NCBI GenBank assembly: GCA_009760885.1 | Contig: CM019717.1 | Coordinates: 47,656,866 to 47,720,865 of the forward strand | Reading direction: 5' to 3' | DNA: 64,000 bases | From: Achatina immaculata | Lineage: Eukaryota; Mollusca; Gastropoda; Stylommatophora; Achatinidae | In this document: one piece after another, positions 45,165 to 57,090 of the stretch | Numbering within the stretch: position 1 is the first letter of the stretch | How the letters are laid out: each line of letters opens with the position of its first letter | The notes under the pieces: model-generated | Seen by the model: only the letters and a program-made list of their open reading frames with translations | Told to the model about the DNA's origin: nothing | Database searches by the model: none | Program-made: the position numbers and the translations under genes

Positions 45165-48100
45165 CTGAAACAAAAGGAAAATAAAAGATTTTACTCAATG
45201 AAAATCTACAAAAAAAGTCATTACTTTTTATATTATAATTTGATAATGACCCTCAAAATGGAAAGATTATTAGTATGGATGCTGCTTTTGCAATTCTAAC
45301 TTCCTTTCTGGTGTCACCATCTCGGTCAAGTTATGCAAATTGATTGATTTCTTAAACATTTGTCCCTTCTACGTGTATTTTTCCATTTTGATTAATGGGA
45401 ATTTTCATTATTTTTGTTTTGTCCTTGTTAATTTCATGTCCTATTTTGCTAGCCAGTGAAGACAGGATATCTGTTTTTTCTTGCATGGAATTCACATTAT
45501 TACTGATAAGAGTTATGTCATCAGCAAAATCAAGATCTTCTAGCTGGGTCCCATGTACCCAGTCAATACCTTTGTTACCTGTGCAGCATTTTTTCATTAT
45601 GAAGTCTATTGCAATTCCAAAAAATCTACTGTTGTTTCTCTAATTACTGTTAGAACATTTTTTGCACAATAATAAGTGTCTATATATTATACCTTCCCTT
45701 TACCGTTATGATTAAAAAATACAAAATTGTAAGAATTTTCGCTTACTGCAACAAATTGCTATAACTGTTAATCCATGGTGGTACACTGTACGCTGTTGTT
45801 TCCCTTGAATATAGTGTTCAACTTTTCTCATGTATGTGGGAAATAATAGGTTTGGCATGAATATTCCATTCTTTGCCAGCCTGTCAGTAGGAACCACCAC
45901 CACCACCACCATCACACAAAAATGGACACCTATCACCCTCACTCTGGTTCTATATTTAAAGCCAAAAAGCCCCATGTAAAATAAAAATATCTGAACATAC
46001 AACAAGAGATGCCACAATGAGGTAAAGTTTAACTCATCAAGTATCAATAGAAATCACTGTCTGGGAAGAAGTCTTCTTCTTCTTCTTCGTTCACTTCTAC
46101 CACCAAAAACTGCACTCTGATCCTACTGAATTCACGCCTGTGGTCCTCGTTAGGTCCCCTGTGTGGTCCCCGAAAAGACCACACGAGATCCACGAGAGGA
46201 CCACAAGGGGTTCAGAGTATCTCAGGGCTTTAGCCTGTATTCTTGGTGGGTCTCGGAAGCGGGATTGCGTGACACCGTGGTTTTCGTTGCACCAGTTTAG
46301 TCTAGGGTTGGACTTTCTCACCGGAAGACCTCGACGTGTTTTGAGATACCCGTGTATCACCGCCAGGTGAGAGGTGGTTGCCCATCCAGTCCAGAGTTGG
46401 ACTTTCTCACCGGAAAACATCAGCGTGATTAGGATACACAAACATCCCCGCCGGGTGAGAGGTGGTTGCCTATCTAGACTTCCCTGGTCCAGTGTCTCCA
46501 ACTTCAGCATTTTGCGGTCGTGGCCGCTACCCTTCCTAGTTGTGACCAGGATGGAGCTTTTGTCCAGGAGGACGAATCCTCGCCACCAGTGACTTTTACC
46601 CCTGGGTTGAGCCGGTTTAGGCATTATCCCAGTATAGGCGTGTTTGGGACGAGACCGACCTCTAGAGCAGAGGTACTGTAACATGCATAGCCTTCAAGAT
46701 TCACCCCTGGTATGAGCCGGTTTAGGCAAAATTCACCAGTATGGGTGTATATCAGGTGTTACCGACCTCTAGAGCGGAGGTGGCATGACATGTCTAGCCA
46801 TCAAGTTCCACCCCTGGTGTGTGCCGGTTTAGGCATATTTCACCAGTGTAGGTGTATTTCGGACGTGGCCGGCCTCTAGAGCAGAGGTGCCGTGGTATAG
46901 CCCTCGTAGCGATACTACTGGACATACCAGGTTAAACTTCACTTTCCACCACCTTTTCCCATCGGCGCCGCACAGCAACCTTCATTTCTTTTCCGCATTT
47001 CTTCCTTGACCGGGAGGAGCTTCACTCCACGCGCAGCATTTGAAGAGTCTCACCAGCAGTGTCTTAACCTCTGGGACAAGCCGGTTCATGCATTTCACTG
47101 GGAAGAAGTCTTGACAGATGTTACTGTAGGTGGAAAAACTCTTTTTTTTTTTTACCAGCTATCAGAATCAGGGAAAACTCTTAACAGGTGTCACAATCAT
47201 GAAAGTCTGTAACAGATGTCACAGTCATAACAGCTGTCCCAATCTGAAAAAAAGTCTTTAACATGTGTTACAATCATGAAACTGTAACAGATGTCACAAT
47301 CAAAGAAAAAAAAGTCTTTACAGATGCCATTTTTCAATCATGAAATGACTGAATCTCTTGCACCTGTCTAAAAGTGGAAGCCATTTACGACTGACAAACC
47401 TACCTGTATCGACAAAACCAGAGGTGCCTCCAGCTGCTAGTCTGATGAAAATCATTAGGCCATAAGGTTCACAGTAAGGAGTGACAGCAGCAGCAACTCC
47501 CATACCAAATACTCCGCTGAACACAAGACAGTTTTTGTTGAACTAAAAAAATCAGATCCATAACGAGATGATTAGAATTTAAGAAGATAAAATGTATAAA
47601 AGTTTTTCACATGAAGAACTCCTGCTCATAATGGGATTCATGGAGGCAACCCATCAAACTGTCTAGACAGCTGAACATATTAACTCACGGACTACCAAAC
47701 AACACTCATAACACATGAACATTCTTTTATTATCACTCATCATGGCCATCATGTTTTACTGTGAAATTTTGCAATTTCCATTTTTACATTCACAGCTGTG
47801 AACTTCCAACTATGAAGCAAATCCAGTGCTGTTATCTTCTATTTCATTTTTAAAGCAGTCATTTAAACAGCTAATGAAAGTCTAATAGTTAAAATGACTG
47901 CAAAAGAACAATAAACATCAATGCAGTTCTGCCAAGCAGAGGATTCAGTCTTACTGCCATAAACCAGCAGTTCTCAGACCCTTTTGCTGCACAGCCCACA
48001 TTTAAAAGTCAAACATTTTTGTGGCCCAATAATAAAGTGCTTTATATCTGCAAGGTATAAATCTAATTTTATAAAGTATTATGTAATATTTTCTCTACAT

Positions 48101-51100
48101 GTTTAACTGCATATTCATTGCTACACAAAAGTTCTTTTCATTTACCTTAAAGATGGCAGTGTTTCTGGTTGGATAGCATGTCTGTTCTGGCCGGAATTTG
48201 TGATATGCACTCGATGATCATCCTCCAGGTTCATTCTTGAACGATATTTGGTTTTCATGGCAGTCAATGCAGAAAATGAAACTTCGCATAAATAAGTTGT
48301 TAAAAAAGGTAGAACTTTCATCACCAGGGCTGACAAAAACGGATATTCTAGCGAAACAGTGCACCAAAAAGAAGAGATATCCACAACGGGCTCGTTAAAT
48401 TTGATTTGTAATGTGCGATCGCTAGACAGTTCCACTAATTCTTCTTGTGCATGACCGGTTAATTCAGAGAATGCACACTGGAAAGGATTACGAATCCAAT
48501 CATACACTTTAATGTTTTCAGGCATGAAGTATTTGTCAAAATAATCAGCAAGAGATATGCATCAGGTGCCCTTTTATTACACCAGTGACCTCTTCTAGAA
48601 TCTCGCCATTAACTTCATTGCACTCTATAAATTCACAGAACAAGTGAAACATATCTTTTGATTTGTTCTTGAGTTGCGTGCGCCAAAGTCGTAGTTTCCC
48701 CTTAAAGGCTGCAACTTTGTCGTATGTCTTGAGTATACTGGCAACTTCACCCTGCAGTGATGTGTTCAAACTGTTCAAGAGGCTAAAAATGTCAGCAAGC
48801 TAAGCCAGCATGGCAAGCCACTCAATATCAGCGACCTTACCTGCCAGGTCAAGATTGTGTTCTGTCAAAAACTGCAACAATTCTAAACAAAGCTCAAACA
48901 CCTTTGCAAGAACTTTTCCTCTGGACAGCCAACGCACAGCCGAGTGCAATATGAGATGCTTGTGTTCTGCATCTGACTCAATACAAAGTTGAGCAAATAA
49001 TCGACTGTTCACTGTTCTAGTTTTTATGTAGTTTGCAATCCAAACACAGTCTTCAAGTATAGATCCCAGAGTTTCATTCAACTTCTTTGAAGCGAGTGCT
49101 TCATGATGGATCATGTAATGGGTGCCTACAATCTCAGGTGACACTTGCTTTATGCAAGTTACAACACCACGATTGCAGCCAGTCATTGTGGCAGCACCGT
49201 TGGTGCAAACACTGATGCAATTCATCCACTGCAGTTCAAAAGTTTGCAAAGTTTCTTGCAAAAAAGAAATTCCTCTTGCATACTATTTTGCCAACAACAG
49301 TGAACATAAACAAACAGATGTGACTCGCCGGTGATGTCAGCTGACTGATCTAACTAAATAACTTAGTACATTATAATCGTTCAGTTAGCTGCACGACAAT
49401 GTCCTCTGACATTTCAGATATTCTTCTCCAGACAGTATCGTTCGAGATGGTAATGCTTTTCAGTTCTGTAGCATATTCTGAGCCGAACAATACGTCACAA
49501 ATCTCAACAGCAGCTGGCATGATAAGATCTTCTCTAATCGCGTGCGGTTTCTTTGATTTTGTGATTCTCTGGGCAATCAGGTATGCTGCTTTAAGAGAAT
49601 CACTTTAGCACCTAAAGTTTAAAAGTTTAAACAATAAAAAAGGCTATCCGAAAAGTCTCCACGATCACTACATGGGTAACTGGAATCCACTGATTAATCC
49701 AATATGAATTACACAGCATCAAGACCGAATAGCGGCTTTCAAGCCAATGAAATATGATTTTTAAACTAAAACACAATTGCTGAGAATTATATTTCACTTC
49801 TGCGCTCTCAAAGAATCTACGCCGACTTTTCTCTAAAATTACACTGTAAAACTGAACATTTCAGCAACATGGTCAGAAAGACGCCGGTGTGGCACTTCAA
49901 AAGCGATGCCATCTTTTTATGTACATCACATTTCTGTTTGATGCTGGAAGAAATGCTGTCTGAACCATCCTTTCTCTATTAGCCACACTGCGGACATACT
50001 AATAAAGTGACCTAGAATTCTACAGCTTGCACCCGTGCAGTCTGCCTCTATGCACTGCATGAAAAATGTGGAATAATTTTTTATTGCATCCACTTTTTTC
50101 TCTCTTTTTTTTTTTTTTGCTGCTTTGAGACTTCAGCGCGACCCACAATACACCCTGTCATGCCTCTCCTTTGTACCGCAGCCCATAGGTTGAGAACCAC
50201 TGCCATAAACCAAGAAATTAGAAAGCTGACTTGCTGGTAGGAGAAAAAGAATAGAATAGAAATGCATTTTAGCCACACACTCACACCAACACATGACGAC
50301 TGTCATACAAGGTGGTATCAGAAAGTCCTGTGACCTTTGATAAAAATGTACAGAATACTGAAGGCAGAAAGATTTTAAATATTTACATTAAATAATAGAG
50401 ACCTACTTGCCCAATGTAAACTAGAAGATATGCATACTTTAACAACAAAAAAAACCCCACTGGAGTTGGATTGGTCATTTGCTCTGAAGAGACCCCAGCA
50501 ACATCGTTAAAACAGTCATGTGATGGACACCCAAGGGAATAAAGAAAGAGAGGATGATCCAAGGCTACCTGGAGGAGAACTGTGGAAGTGGAAATGAGTA
50601 GCTGGGGCACAATACAAAAGCTGGCCACAGACTGTGAGAGGTGGAATTTGTTGCTGCCCTGCAAGATGCTACAGGGCATACTGGCCAGTGACTGCTTAGC
50701 CAATCCACATGGCTGGATGGATGGACTGAAGGCAATTACTCTCAAGCCTGGTTAGTCAAGTCTGACACTTGGTGTTGTACTGTCTACATGTGATCAATTT
50801 GCACACACAGTTTTGTGACCTTGTGTTAGGAATGCTTCTTCAGGCTTTTTGGACATTTTTTAGGTTAAGCACAAATTTTTGAGTGGCACACGTATTTCAA
50901 GGCTGTTCCAGTGTCTGCTCAAGATGTCAAGCATTAAGGTCACCAGCAAAACACCAGAAAATGTGCACAAAATTTATCAACTCATCCATGAGGACTAGGA
51001 CTGTTCCATTATCTCTCTCACATGGCTGGAATCAGTTATGGAGATCCACACTGAAAACCTGAGCATGCATCGCACTGCTGCAAAGTTTGTTGGCTGGCTC

Positions 51101-53455
51101 TTGACATCAGTCAGAAGCAGTTCTTGCCTTGATGTCTGCTTTAAGCCTCATGAGATGGCTAATGACAAACTCAAATTTCATCGCTAGGATCATCATATGT
51201 CATGAAGTTTGGGTTGACACAGCCCTCTGTGACTCTGCCTTGTTCCTGAAAATAGAAGCTGAAGGAGCACCACTTTGACACTATAAATTAAATCCAAACA
51301 GAATCGCAGGTTGCACAGGATGGCCTTCAGGAAAATGACTTTGCAGTGCTTCTAAGGTGTGGAAGAGGCATGAGATTACCAGGTACATTTCCAAGGGGAA
51401 TGTTTTGAAGGGGATGGTTCCCCTGGGAACAACTGTGTTAAGAACACACTTATTTTTAACACAGTCTTTGTCAGACAGGGAACATAGATCTGTTTGCTTA
51501 AAAACTCTGACCTGCTTCTGTTGCCCAGAAACCTGTAGTAATCAACACTAATTGTAATTGTTATTTTTGTAAAATGTAATGTCAGGTTGGTGTATGGATG
51601 GGGACATGGAGATTGCTGGCAGGGATGAGGAAAATCTGGTGTGAAACCAAAGAATCCAGGGCGTGACAAGCCTATGGGTCCTTACAACAATGGCTGTTAG
51701 AATGGTGTAAACAAAACAGCCAGGAGACTATAGGTGGCAGGGAATGGATATCGTTGAGGCACTTATCAGATTCCTCATCCCAAAGGTGCTTAAGTACAGC
51801 AACCAGAGGCTGAAAAACAAAGTTTTGGCCAGGCCAGCCTACACCACTGTCTTCATGGCGGTTCGAGCAAGACCACAGACTGCCCTTGCAAGGAAAGTTG
51901 CTGAAGTCGGAGGTACCCTGCCAAAAGGTGCATTGCAAAAATCAGGGTGCCATTGTGCGTACGAAGAAGAAGGGGATGGTTATCAAATTTAAATCCAGTA
52001 AGCCTGTACTTTTTTCTAGGGCCAATCTGGTAACTTTCTGATGCCAGCTTGTAGAATGAGAGATAAAAGGCAGAATAGCAGACAGGTCTGTATACCCAAT
52101 TCCCCATCCTTTTAAAATAAAGTTTGTTTTTTCATTTACATTACAGAAGAAGCATACACAACTGCATTCATCTACAATTACATATATTTATATAAAGAAT
52201 TAATTAATAAAAAAGAAAGAAACTTTGTGCGATGTATGTCAGTATCCAAGTACACTAATTTCTCTATAGCAGTGAATCCTTGATTTCAGAGTTCCAAATA
52301 TTAAAACACTGCTTCATCAATGTGTCACTAATGTGTGGATAGTGTCACGTGTCTGGGAATTCAATAAGCATCCTCACCTTTTTCTCTGTAGAGTTTTCTC
52401 TTCATTTTGTCTACTAAAGTAATAAGCACTTAGGAAAAAAAAAAAAAAACTCACTCTACTGTACATTGCTCCAGCTATGACCGAACCAATCAAGTAACCA
52501 ATGGATGCAGCTGTGAAAAATGCAGAGGCCTTTTCTAAATTTGTGTTTGTGATGATCTGAAGATCTAGAAATGTTGGTCCTGTCTGTCCTACAATCAAAC
52601 CCTGCAGGAAAAGAAAAAAAAAAAAAGATGATACAACTATGAACCTTTCAGTGCATGCCTACATTATCACATTATCCAGCTTTTCGAAATTCTACTCTGT
52701 GGCACTCTATAATGATTCATATATCTACCCCATTAACAAGAACGTAAATTTTTAAATCTACAAAACCTGTGCATTTAATCTGACCTTAACACAGAAGAAG
52801 TATAGTGAATTAACCATAATCACTAGTCACAGACAATCATATGCAAGCTAAATATCATCACTAAAACTATATCATAGGACTTTTTTAAAAACTTTTTTAA
52901 TTAGTTAGAAAATGAAAAAAAAAAAAAAAGAGAAAGAAAACCTGCTATTTCTCTAAAAAAAAAAGGGGATGAAATCCCAGTTTCCATGTCATTTAGGCAT
53001 ATTGGGTACACAGTGTTATACCTGTATTTCCATTATCTTCAGAACAAGAAAGTGTGATATGGTCAGTATCACATCTGGCCACATTTACCCTCTGAGATTT
53101 CTCTGTGTGTCCATTTTTAAAGGCTGGGTGGATCCTGTGGTCTTTTTTGGTGTGTACCAGAGAGAAACCCCACTGCTGGGGCTGAATCCAGTACCACTAG
53201 ATTAGTAAACCAGTTACTATTCTAACTGATAAAAAAAACTTGCAATGAAAAAAATAGTAGAAGTCTTGTCTTACCAATGCAATGAAAGTCACAGCAAGAT
53301 ACAGCGTGTGTGCTACTTTACTTCTGTACTGACTATTCTCCAACAGTTGTCTGAGACCACCATTCTTTCCCTTGCCTGAAGCTTTGATCTCCTCTGTGAC
53401 ATGAGCATTCTCAGCCTGATCATCATGGGCCTCTGCATTCCACGTACTGGTCATT
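44017..53455 (-). CDS. NaGLT1-like MFS sugar transporter, copy B (4 coding exons)
   Basis: Predicted plasma-membrane major facilitator of the sodium-dependent glucose transporter 1 (NaGLT1/MFSD4B) family. Coding exons 53454-53275, 52601-52455, 47542-47404 and 45164-44017 have GT-AG borders and sum to 1614 bp, exactly 538 codons with one stop (537 aa, close to the family's roughly 500-520 aa). Family-like landmarks are GPTFLDL after TM1, SIGYLIGS in TM2, GFVDTAGN after TM4 and LHFSFALGG in TM5. Twelve hydrophobic segments can be counted. The TM5-TM6 loop (about residues 195-257) carries seven N-glycosylation sequons, and the TM6-TM7 loop is Lys-rich, as expected for the cytosolic mid-loop. The family assignment is from recalled motifs; the substrate is inferred. 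No frameshift or stop is seen. An acceptor-like TTTATTTCAG lies one base before the ATG, so a non-coding 5' exon is expected upstream. Confidence 0.85.
45340..45660 (-). pseudogene. LINE RT fragment (family L-G) in intron 3 of NaGLT1-B
   Basis: The minus strand encodes DFIMKKCCTGNKGIDWVHGT, QLEDLDFADDITLISNNVNS (FADD box), then SKIGHEINKDKTKIM. The motif spacing is that of an RT palm. A short fragment of about 100 codons. Confidence 0.75.
46076..47097 (-). mobile_element. Tandem-structured interspersed element with (GAA)n tail, 1,022 bp
   Basis: A 15-bp target-site duplication CTGGGAAGAAGTCTT lies at 46061-46075 and 47098-47112, and copy A has the empty site at about 2441-2456. The minus strand ends in (GAA)5 and starts with AAATGCATGAACCGGCTTGT. 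Same family as 1-1690, with about three copies of the CTCTAGAG-centred unit instead of four or more. Lies in intron 3 of NaGLT1-B. Confidence 0.85.
47404..47542 (-). CDS. NaGLT1-B coding exon 3
   Basis: 139 bp bounded by ttttttag|TTC and ACAG|gtaggt. It encodes TM3 and TM4, ending in GFVDT, and leaves phase 1. The spliced codon with exon 4 makes Ala in VDTAGN. It differs from copy A at five residues, three of them clustered in RLAAGGTSG (RLAGLGTAG in copy A). Confidence 0.87.
47965..50202 (-). mobile_element. hAT DNA transposon (ZBED5-like)
   Basis: 2,238 bp with an 8-bp target-site duplication CCATAAAC at 47957-47964 and 50203-50210, and an exact empty site in copy A at 3294-3301. Inverted ends CAGCAGTTCTCAGACC and CAGTGGTTCTCAACCT are of the classic hAT form. 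Contains a broken transposase on the minus strand. Lies in intron 2 of NaGLT1-B. Confidence 0.92.
48142..49610 (-). pseudogene. hAT transposase (ZBED5/SCAND3-like), broken
   Basis: Minus-strand segments in order: LKAAYLIAQRITKSKKPHAI, IMPAAVEICDVLFGS and ISNDTVWRRISEMSEDIV (49605-49395); after stops, ISVCTNGAATMTGCNRGVV with the RNase H-like TDGAxxM site (TNG here), THYMIHHEALASKKL, AVRWLSRGKVLAKVFEL (49260-48800); LRLWRTQLKNKSKDMF (48700-48650); and the C-terminal dimerisation block VLPFLTTYLCEVSFSALTAM (about 48300-48230). The BED finger N-terminus is not seen. The catalytic TDG reads TNG, and there are several stops. Confidence 0.85.
50310..50755 (+). pseudogene. LINE 3' fragment, copy B of 3390-3840
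   Basis: Duplicate of the RWTPKG-containing relic, with a few substitutions. Confidence 0.5.
50880..51320 (+). pseudogene. mariner transposase relic, copy B
   Basis: Duplicate of 3950-4400 with the PENVHKIYQLIHED block. It has an extra deletion near 51004 relative to copy A. Confidence 0.58.
51420..51968 (+). mobile_element. Short L-B derivative, 549 bp
   Basis: A 13-bp target-site duplication GAAGGGGATGGTT lies at 51407-51419 and 51969-51981, and copy A is empty at 4506-4518. The body matches the 5' end of L-B (30548 to about 31075), but then goes directly to a tail GTGCGTACGAAGAAG like that of the L-B 3' end. So it keeps both LINE ends and lacks the ORFs: a non-autonomous derivative in intron 2 of NaGLT1-B. 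Confidence 0.85.
52455..52601 (-). CDS. NaGLT1-B coding exon 2
   Basis: 147 bp, 49 residues, phase 0 at both ends, bounded by ctgcag|GG and AGA|gtgagt. It encodes the end of TM1, GQTGPTFLDL, and TM2 with a SIGYLIGSVIAG glycine pattern. Copy A has two amino-acid changes (I to V and Y to H) among about six nucleotide changes. Confidence 0.88.
53275..53454 (-). CDS. NaGLT1-B coding exon 1
   Basis: 180 bp encoding 60 residues: a polar, acidic/basic N-terminal tail of about 47 residues followed by the first half of TM1 (TLYLAVTFIAL). The donor is TTG|gtaaga, phase 0. The start is the first ATG after an acceptor-like site one base upstream. It differs from copy A at seven of 60 residues, all before TM1. 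Confidence 0.85.
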
Positions 53456-53459
53456 CTGA

Positions 53460-54085
53460 AATAAAAATCAAACCCAACATATTCACACCATAAAGTTTCA
53501 GACTTCAGAAGGTACGGTAAGGTTTATTTAAGGCTAATGACACCACTCTGTAAAACAATGTTTGTCACAGAAATCTACACTTCTGCAATTTTTAATGTAA
53601 GTAAAACAACAGGAATAAATAGGGACAAGTGCACTGAATGCACTATGAAAACTGCGTATGATCAATCACCAAGAAATCTGATATATCTTGAAGTGAACTT
53701 TGGTGGCAAAATCCATACTACAGCTAGGTGATAAAATTCAGAATAGAACTTTGGTGACATGAGCCAACTGCAGATAAGTCAGATAATTTATTATAAATTA
53801 AACTACTAAGAGGCATGCAGAAAGAAAGCAGCTGACAAAAGAAAGACACGGCTTCTACAGTCACAAGCTGAAGATGGGATTGCAGAGGAAATAAGAATGA
53901 GACATTCCTGCTTTCCCCCTTCTCAATAAGCCTGACAACTGACAACTCAAGGTCTCATAATGTCATCATATATTTACTACATCAAGAGTTCTTAACTGGG
54001 GATATGTAGACCCCTTGGAAATAAAAGAACCAAATGATGGGGGTGTGGGATTTGCTCTCTTAACAATTATAAAAATGATAAAGTT
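53460..54085. other. Upstream flank of NaGLT1-B, non-coding
   Basis: Counterpart of 5966-6556. Probable 5' UTR intron. Confidence 0.45.
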
Positions 54086-54089
54086 CAGC

Positions 54090-55641
54090 TGTTCTATTTC
54101 AAACTTATCCATGTTTTGTTTCCTTCCTCATACAGCTTTCAGTGTTGAGGGGACAAACAGATGTCCTGAAAGGCCTCTGCGATTTGCTTCATATGATGGG
54201 GCATTTAAGATTTCTATAATTTCCTCCCTATGCCTCCTTCATGGGCAACATCTTTCTCTGTTTTCTACAATTTAAGCATGAATGTTTTCCATGGAAAACT
54301 GTCTGGCTGTAGTTGTGTTACATGGACAAACCATCGGACTTGTTCCTGGATGTAGTATAATACCAGTGTTGCTCCAACTCTTGCCCTGGTGGTCTCATTT
54401 CTGATTTTGTCTCTTCTTGCAACATTTAGTACTCTCCTTCAACATTCACTTCTGTTAGTGTCTGTGTCTGACACTGATAGCACAGAATTGGGAGGAAGAT
54501 TGTGTTGTACGGTGGTCTTTTTGTTTCAGTTGTGATGTATTTGTGGTTCAGTAAAGGTGTCATTTGTCCAATAATCTGATTTGCTTTACTGCATCTGTTC
54601 TCACATCAATTTTTGCAGAGGATGATATTGTACTCTCAAAGTATTTGAAATACCTTACTTGCTTCAAAGGCTGATTGTCCAGGATTCTCTAGTAATGCTT
54701 GTACCTTCAGTTTTTTCAGGACTGATTTTATTGTTGTGATTTTTACATGTCCGTTTTCTTGAGTTAGGCTACTGGGCAGTTTCATGGTGGAATGTTTACA
54801 ATGTATAATGGTTTCTTTACAGATGTTGTCAAAGTATGTTATGAACAGTAAAGGAGATAATGTACAGCCCTGTTTCACTCCAGATTTTAAAATAAATGAT
54901 TTGGAATGCCCACATTTCCTATTTGATTGTTTTCATATACACTTTTGCACAAATTGGTAACAGGTGTGGTAACTTCATAATGTTGTAAAATTTCCCACAG
55001 TTTACTGTGTCAAATGCTTTTTCTTATCTTTATAGGCCATGTGCAGTATCTGATTATGTTAAGTGATTTTTCTGTTGTCTTAGGGAGAAGATGGCATTTA
55101 TACCACTTTCACTTTTTTCTAAATCCCATGTGAGTTTCACTGATCTGTGATTCAATCAAAGCCACAGTCTGTTCTCTAGAATCTCACAGAAAAATTTCCC
55201 ACTGTGGCTAAATGGTGAGATGCATCTATATTTGCTGCAGTTCTTTTTATTAATCTTTTTTTCTTCCAAACTGAGGTAATTAAAGTGTTTCTCCAGTCCT
55301 GCAGCTTTTCTTGTTTTCTCCCACACCAGTTACACAGTCTGTGAAGCTAAACTATTCCCACCTACATGGCATATCTGACCAATTCGTTCCATCACATCAT
55401 GCAGCTTTATTACTGAGATGGCTTCTCTGATCTCAGGTAACAGCATGTCTGGTTTGGGTTCTATGATCTCAGGTAACAGCATGTCTGGTTTGGGTTCTCT
55501 GATCTCAGGTAACAGCATGTCTGGTTTGGCTTCTATGGAGCTGACTGTGTTATCTTGGTATTGATGAGCTTCAGATGGCATACTCATATGCTTCAAAATC
55601 ATGACAGGAATCTGGCTTAAAACTGGCACTAAAGACAACAC
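54090..55641 (-). pseudogene. LINE RT fragment (family L-E), copy B
   Basis: Counterpart of 8130-10080 without the Tc1 relic. It retains the initial MLSLVPVLSQIPVMILKHMS leader, the repeats and EIREAISVIK. It contains the preserved RT segment MKQGCTLSPLLFITYFDNIC (54878-54820), whose first half is lost in copy A. Confidence 0.65.
55428..55537. repeat. 36-bp minisatellite, 3 units
   Basis: Three units of the same 36-bp repeat as 9469-9973. Confidence 0.93.
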
Positions 55642-56890
55642 TACTCACAAACAAACAAAAATGAATAATTAAAAAAAAATAAAAGAACTATATATAACAT
55701 TGCATCCAATGATACAAAACAAAAGAAATGGAAAAAAATAATGAATACACAATTGAATGAAGAAAAAAAAAAGCTTAACAATTGATTAAAAACTGAAAAT
55801 ACAACAAAGTGAAATCCATAAAGCTTAAAACAAGAAGAAGGTGGAAAAGTTTTCAGTCAAGCCAAAATGTACTGATCCTCTCAGAATAATACTGGTTGTC
55901 CTTTAAACTGGTAAGTTACCACCAAATAGAGAGTGATCAACCACAATTTCCTTCTGAACACTATTACATCTGCATTAGTTTACATAGGATATTCTAAACT
56001 GATATAAGTGAATCAGAGATTTGCTCTGTCCAGTCCTTAAACAAACCAGAACGTTTCTGCTAGTGCTTCTGTAGCCTACAGGCTTAGTCTGTTTCACTGT
56101 ATGTGCATAAAAATGGTATCTTTTGCTTCTCTGTCATTTGCATTGCCCCTCTATTCAGTATAAAGCCATTAGCCAGTTGGTATATTCTATGATATTACTT
56201 TCACCATAACAAACTATAGATAACAAATGAAACATGCATGCATTGTTATTACTATTCCCTATGGTCTGATTGCTTACACACTGATGTTGGCAGCTTTTTT
56301 TTCTTATTTCACAAATAACCTCACAATTAGTTTCAGCTTCTACGGAATAATTTTCTCATTAATAACAATTTTTTAAAAATTGTTTTATTTCCTTTTCCCC
56401 AGTAAGTTTGGCTTCCAGATTTTTAGCTTTTAAAAAAAAATTAACTTCATTAATAAGTGTGTTGGATGTCTCTTATTGTGTCAGGGGGTAGTACACTGAT
56501 GAAAAGTGAAAATCAACTAGAAGCAAAACACAGTCTTTATTTAGTTTGCAAATGCATTCGTTAGGGCACCCAAAAAATTGGAACAGCTAATTATTTAACA
56601 CTTGTAAAACTATCCACAACACTTAAATAACCAGAAATAAAGTAACATAAAAACATGTGCTAAACAAAATCCTATCTTAACACTTCTTTTCTTTCTTGCG
56701 TAAGTGGATGATGAATATTTACACTATGCCCAGCACAGATGGTGAATTAGTTAGAGCCTAGAGGAGCACAAGCATGAGCTTGCAGGCATTGGTTACACTC
56801 GCCCCCTAGTAATGGAGTTAGTCTTTTTTTTTTTGCCAGCTTTAAATCCAGGGTTTTCCTACTTCTGGAGGAGGCCATATTAAGATAAGT
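55642..56890. other. Non-coding stretch, duplicated
   Basis: Counterpart of 10081-11335. No gene seen. Confidence 0.45.
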
Positions 56891-56894
56891 TCTT

Positions 56895-57090
56895 CGTTTA
56901 GTTATTTGTTTTTTTCTCGTTTGTGCATGTAATCCTTGAAAAAGGCTCATGCCAAAATATCAGATGTTGTATGTTTTTCATTTATACATTCTCATACTTT
57001 CTATTTGTTTTCTTCTCACTTTACTCACTCCCTCTGTCACTTTGTAAAACTACACCATACACCTCTATCTACCTTTATTATTTAAATCCA
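56895..57090 (+). mobile_element. Penelope-like element 3' fragment, copy B
   Basis: Counterpart of 11340-11545. Confidence 0.72.

Noticed and set aside
44017..45198. Single-exon transporter of 393 residues starting at 45198
   Set aside because: The first 11 residues lie in intron 3. A splice acceptor at 45165-45167 and phase match with exons 1-3 give a 12-TM protein instead.
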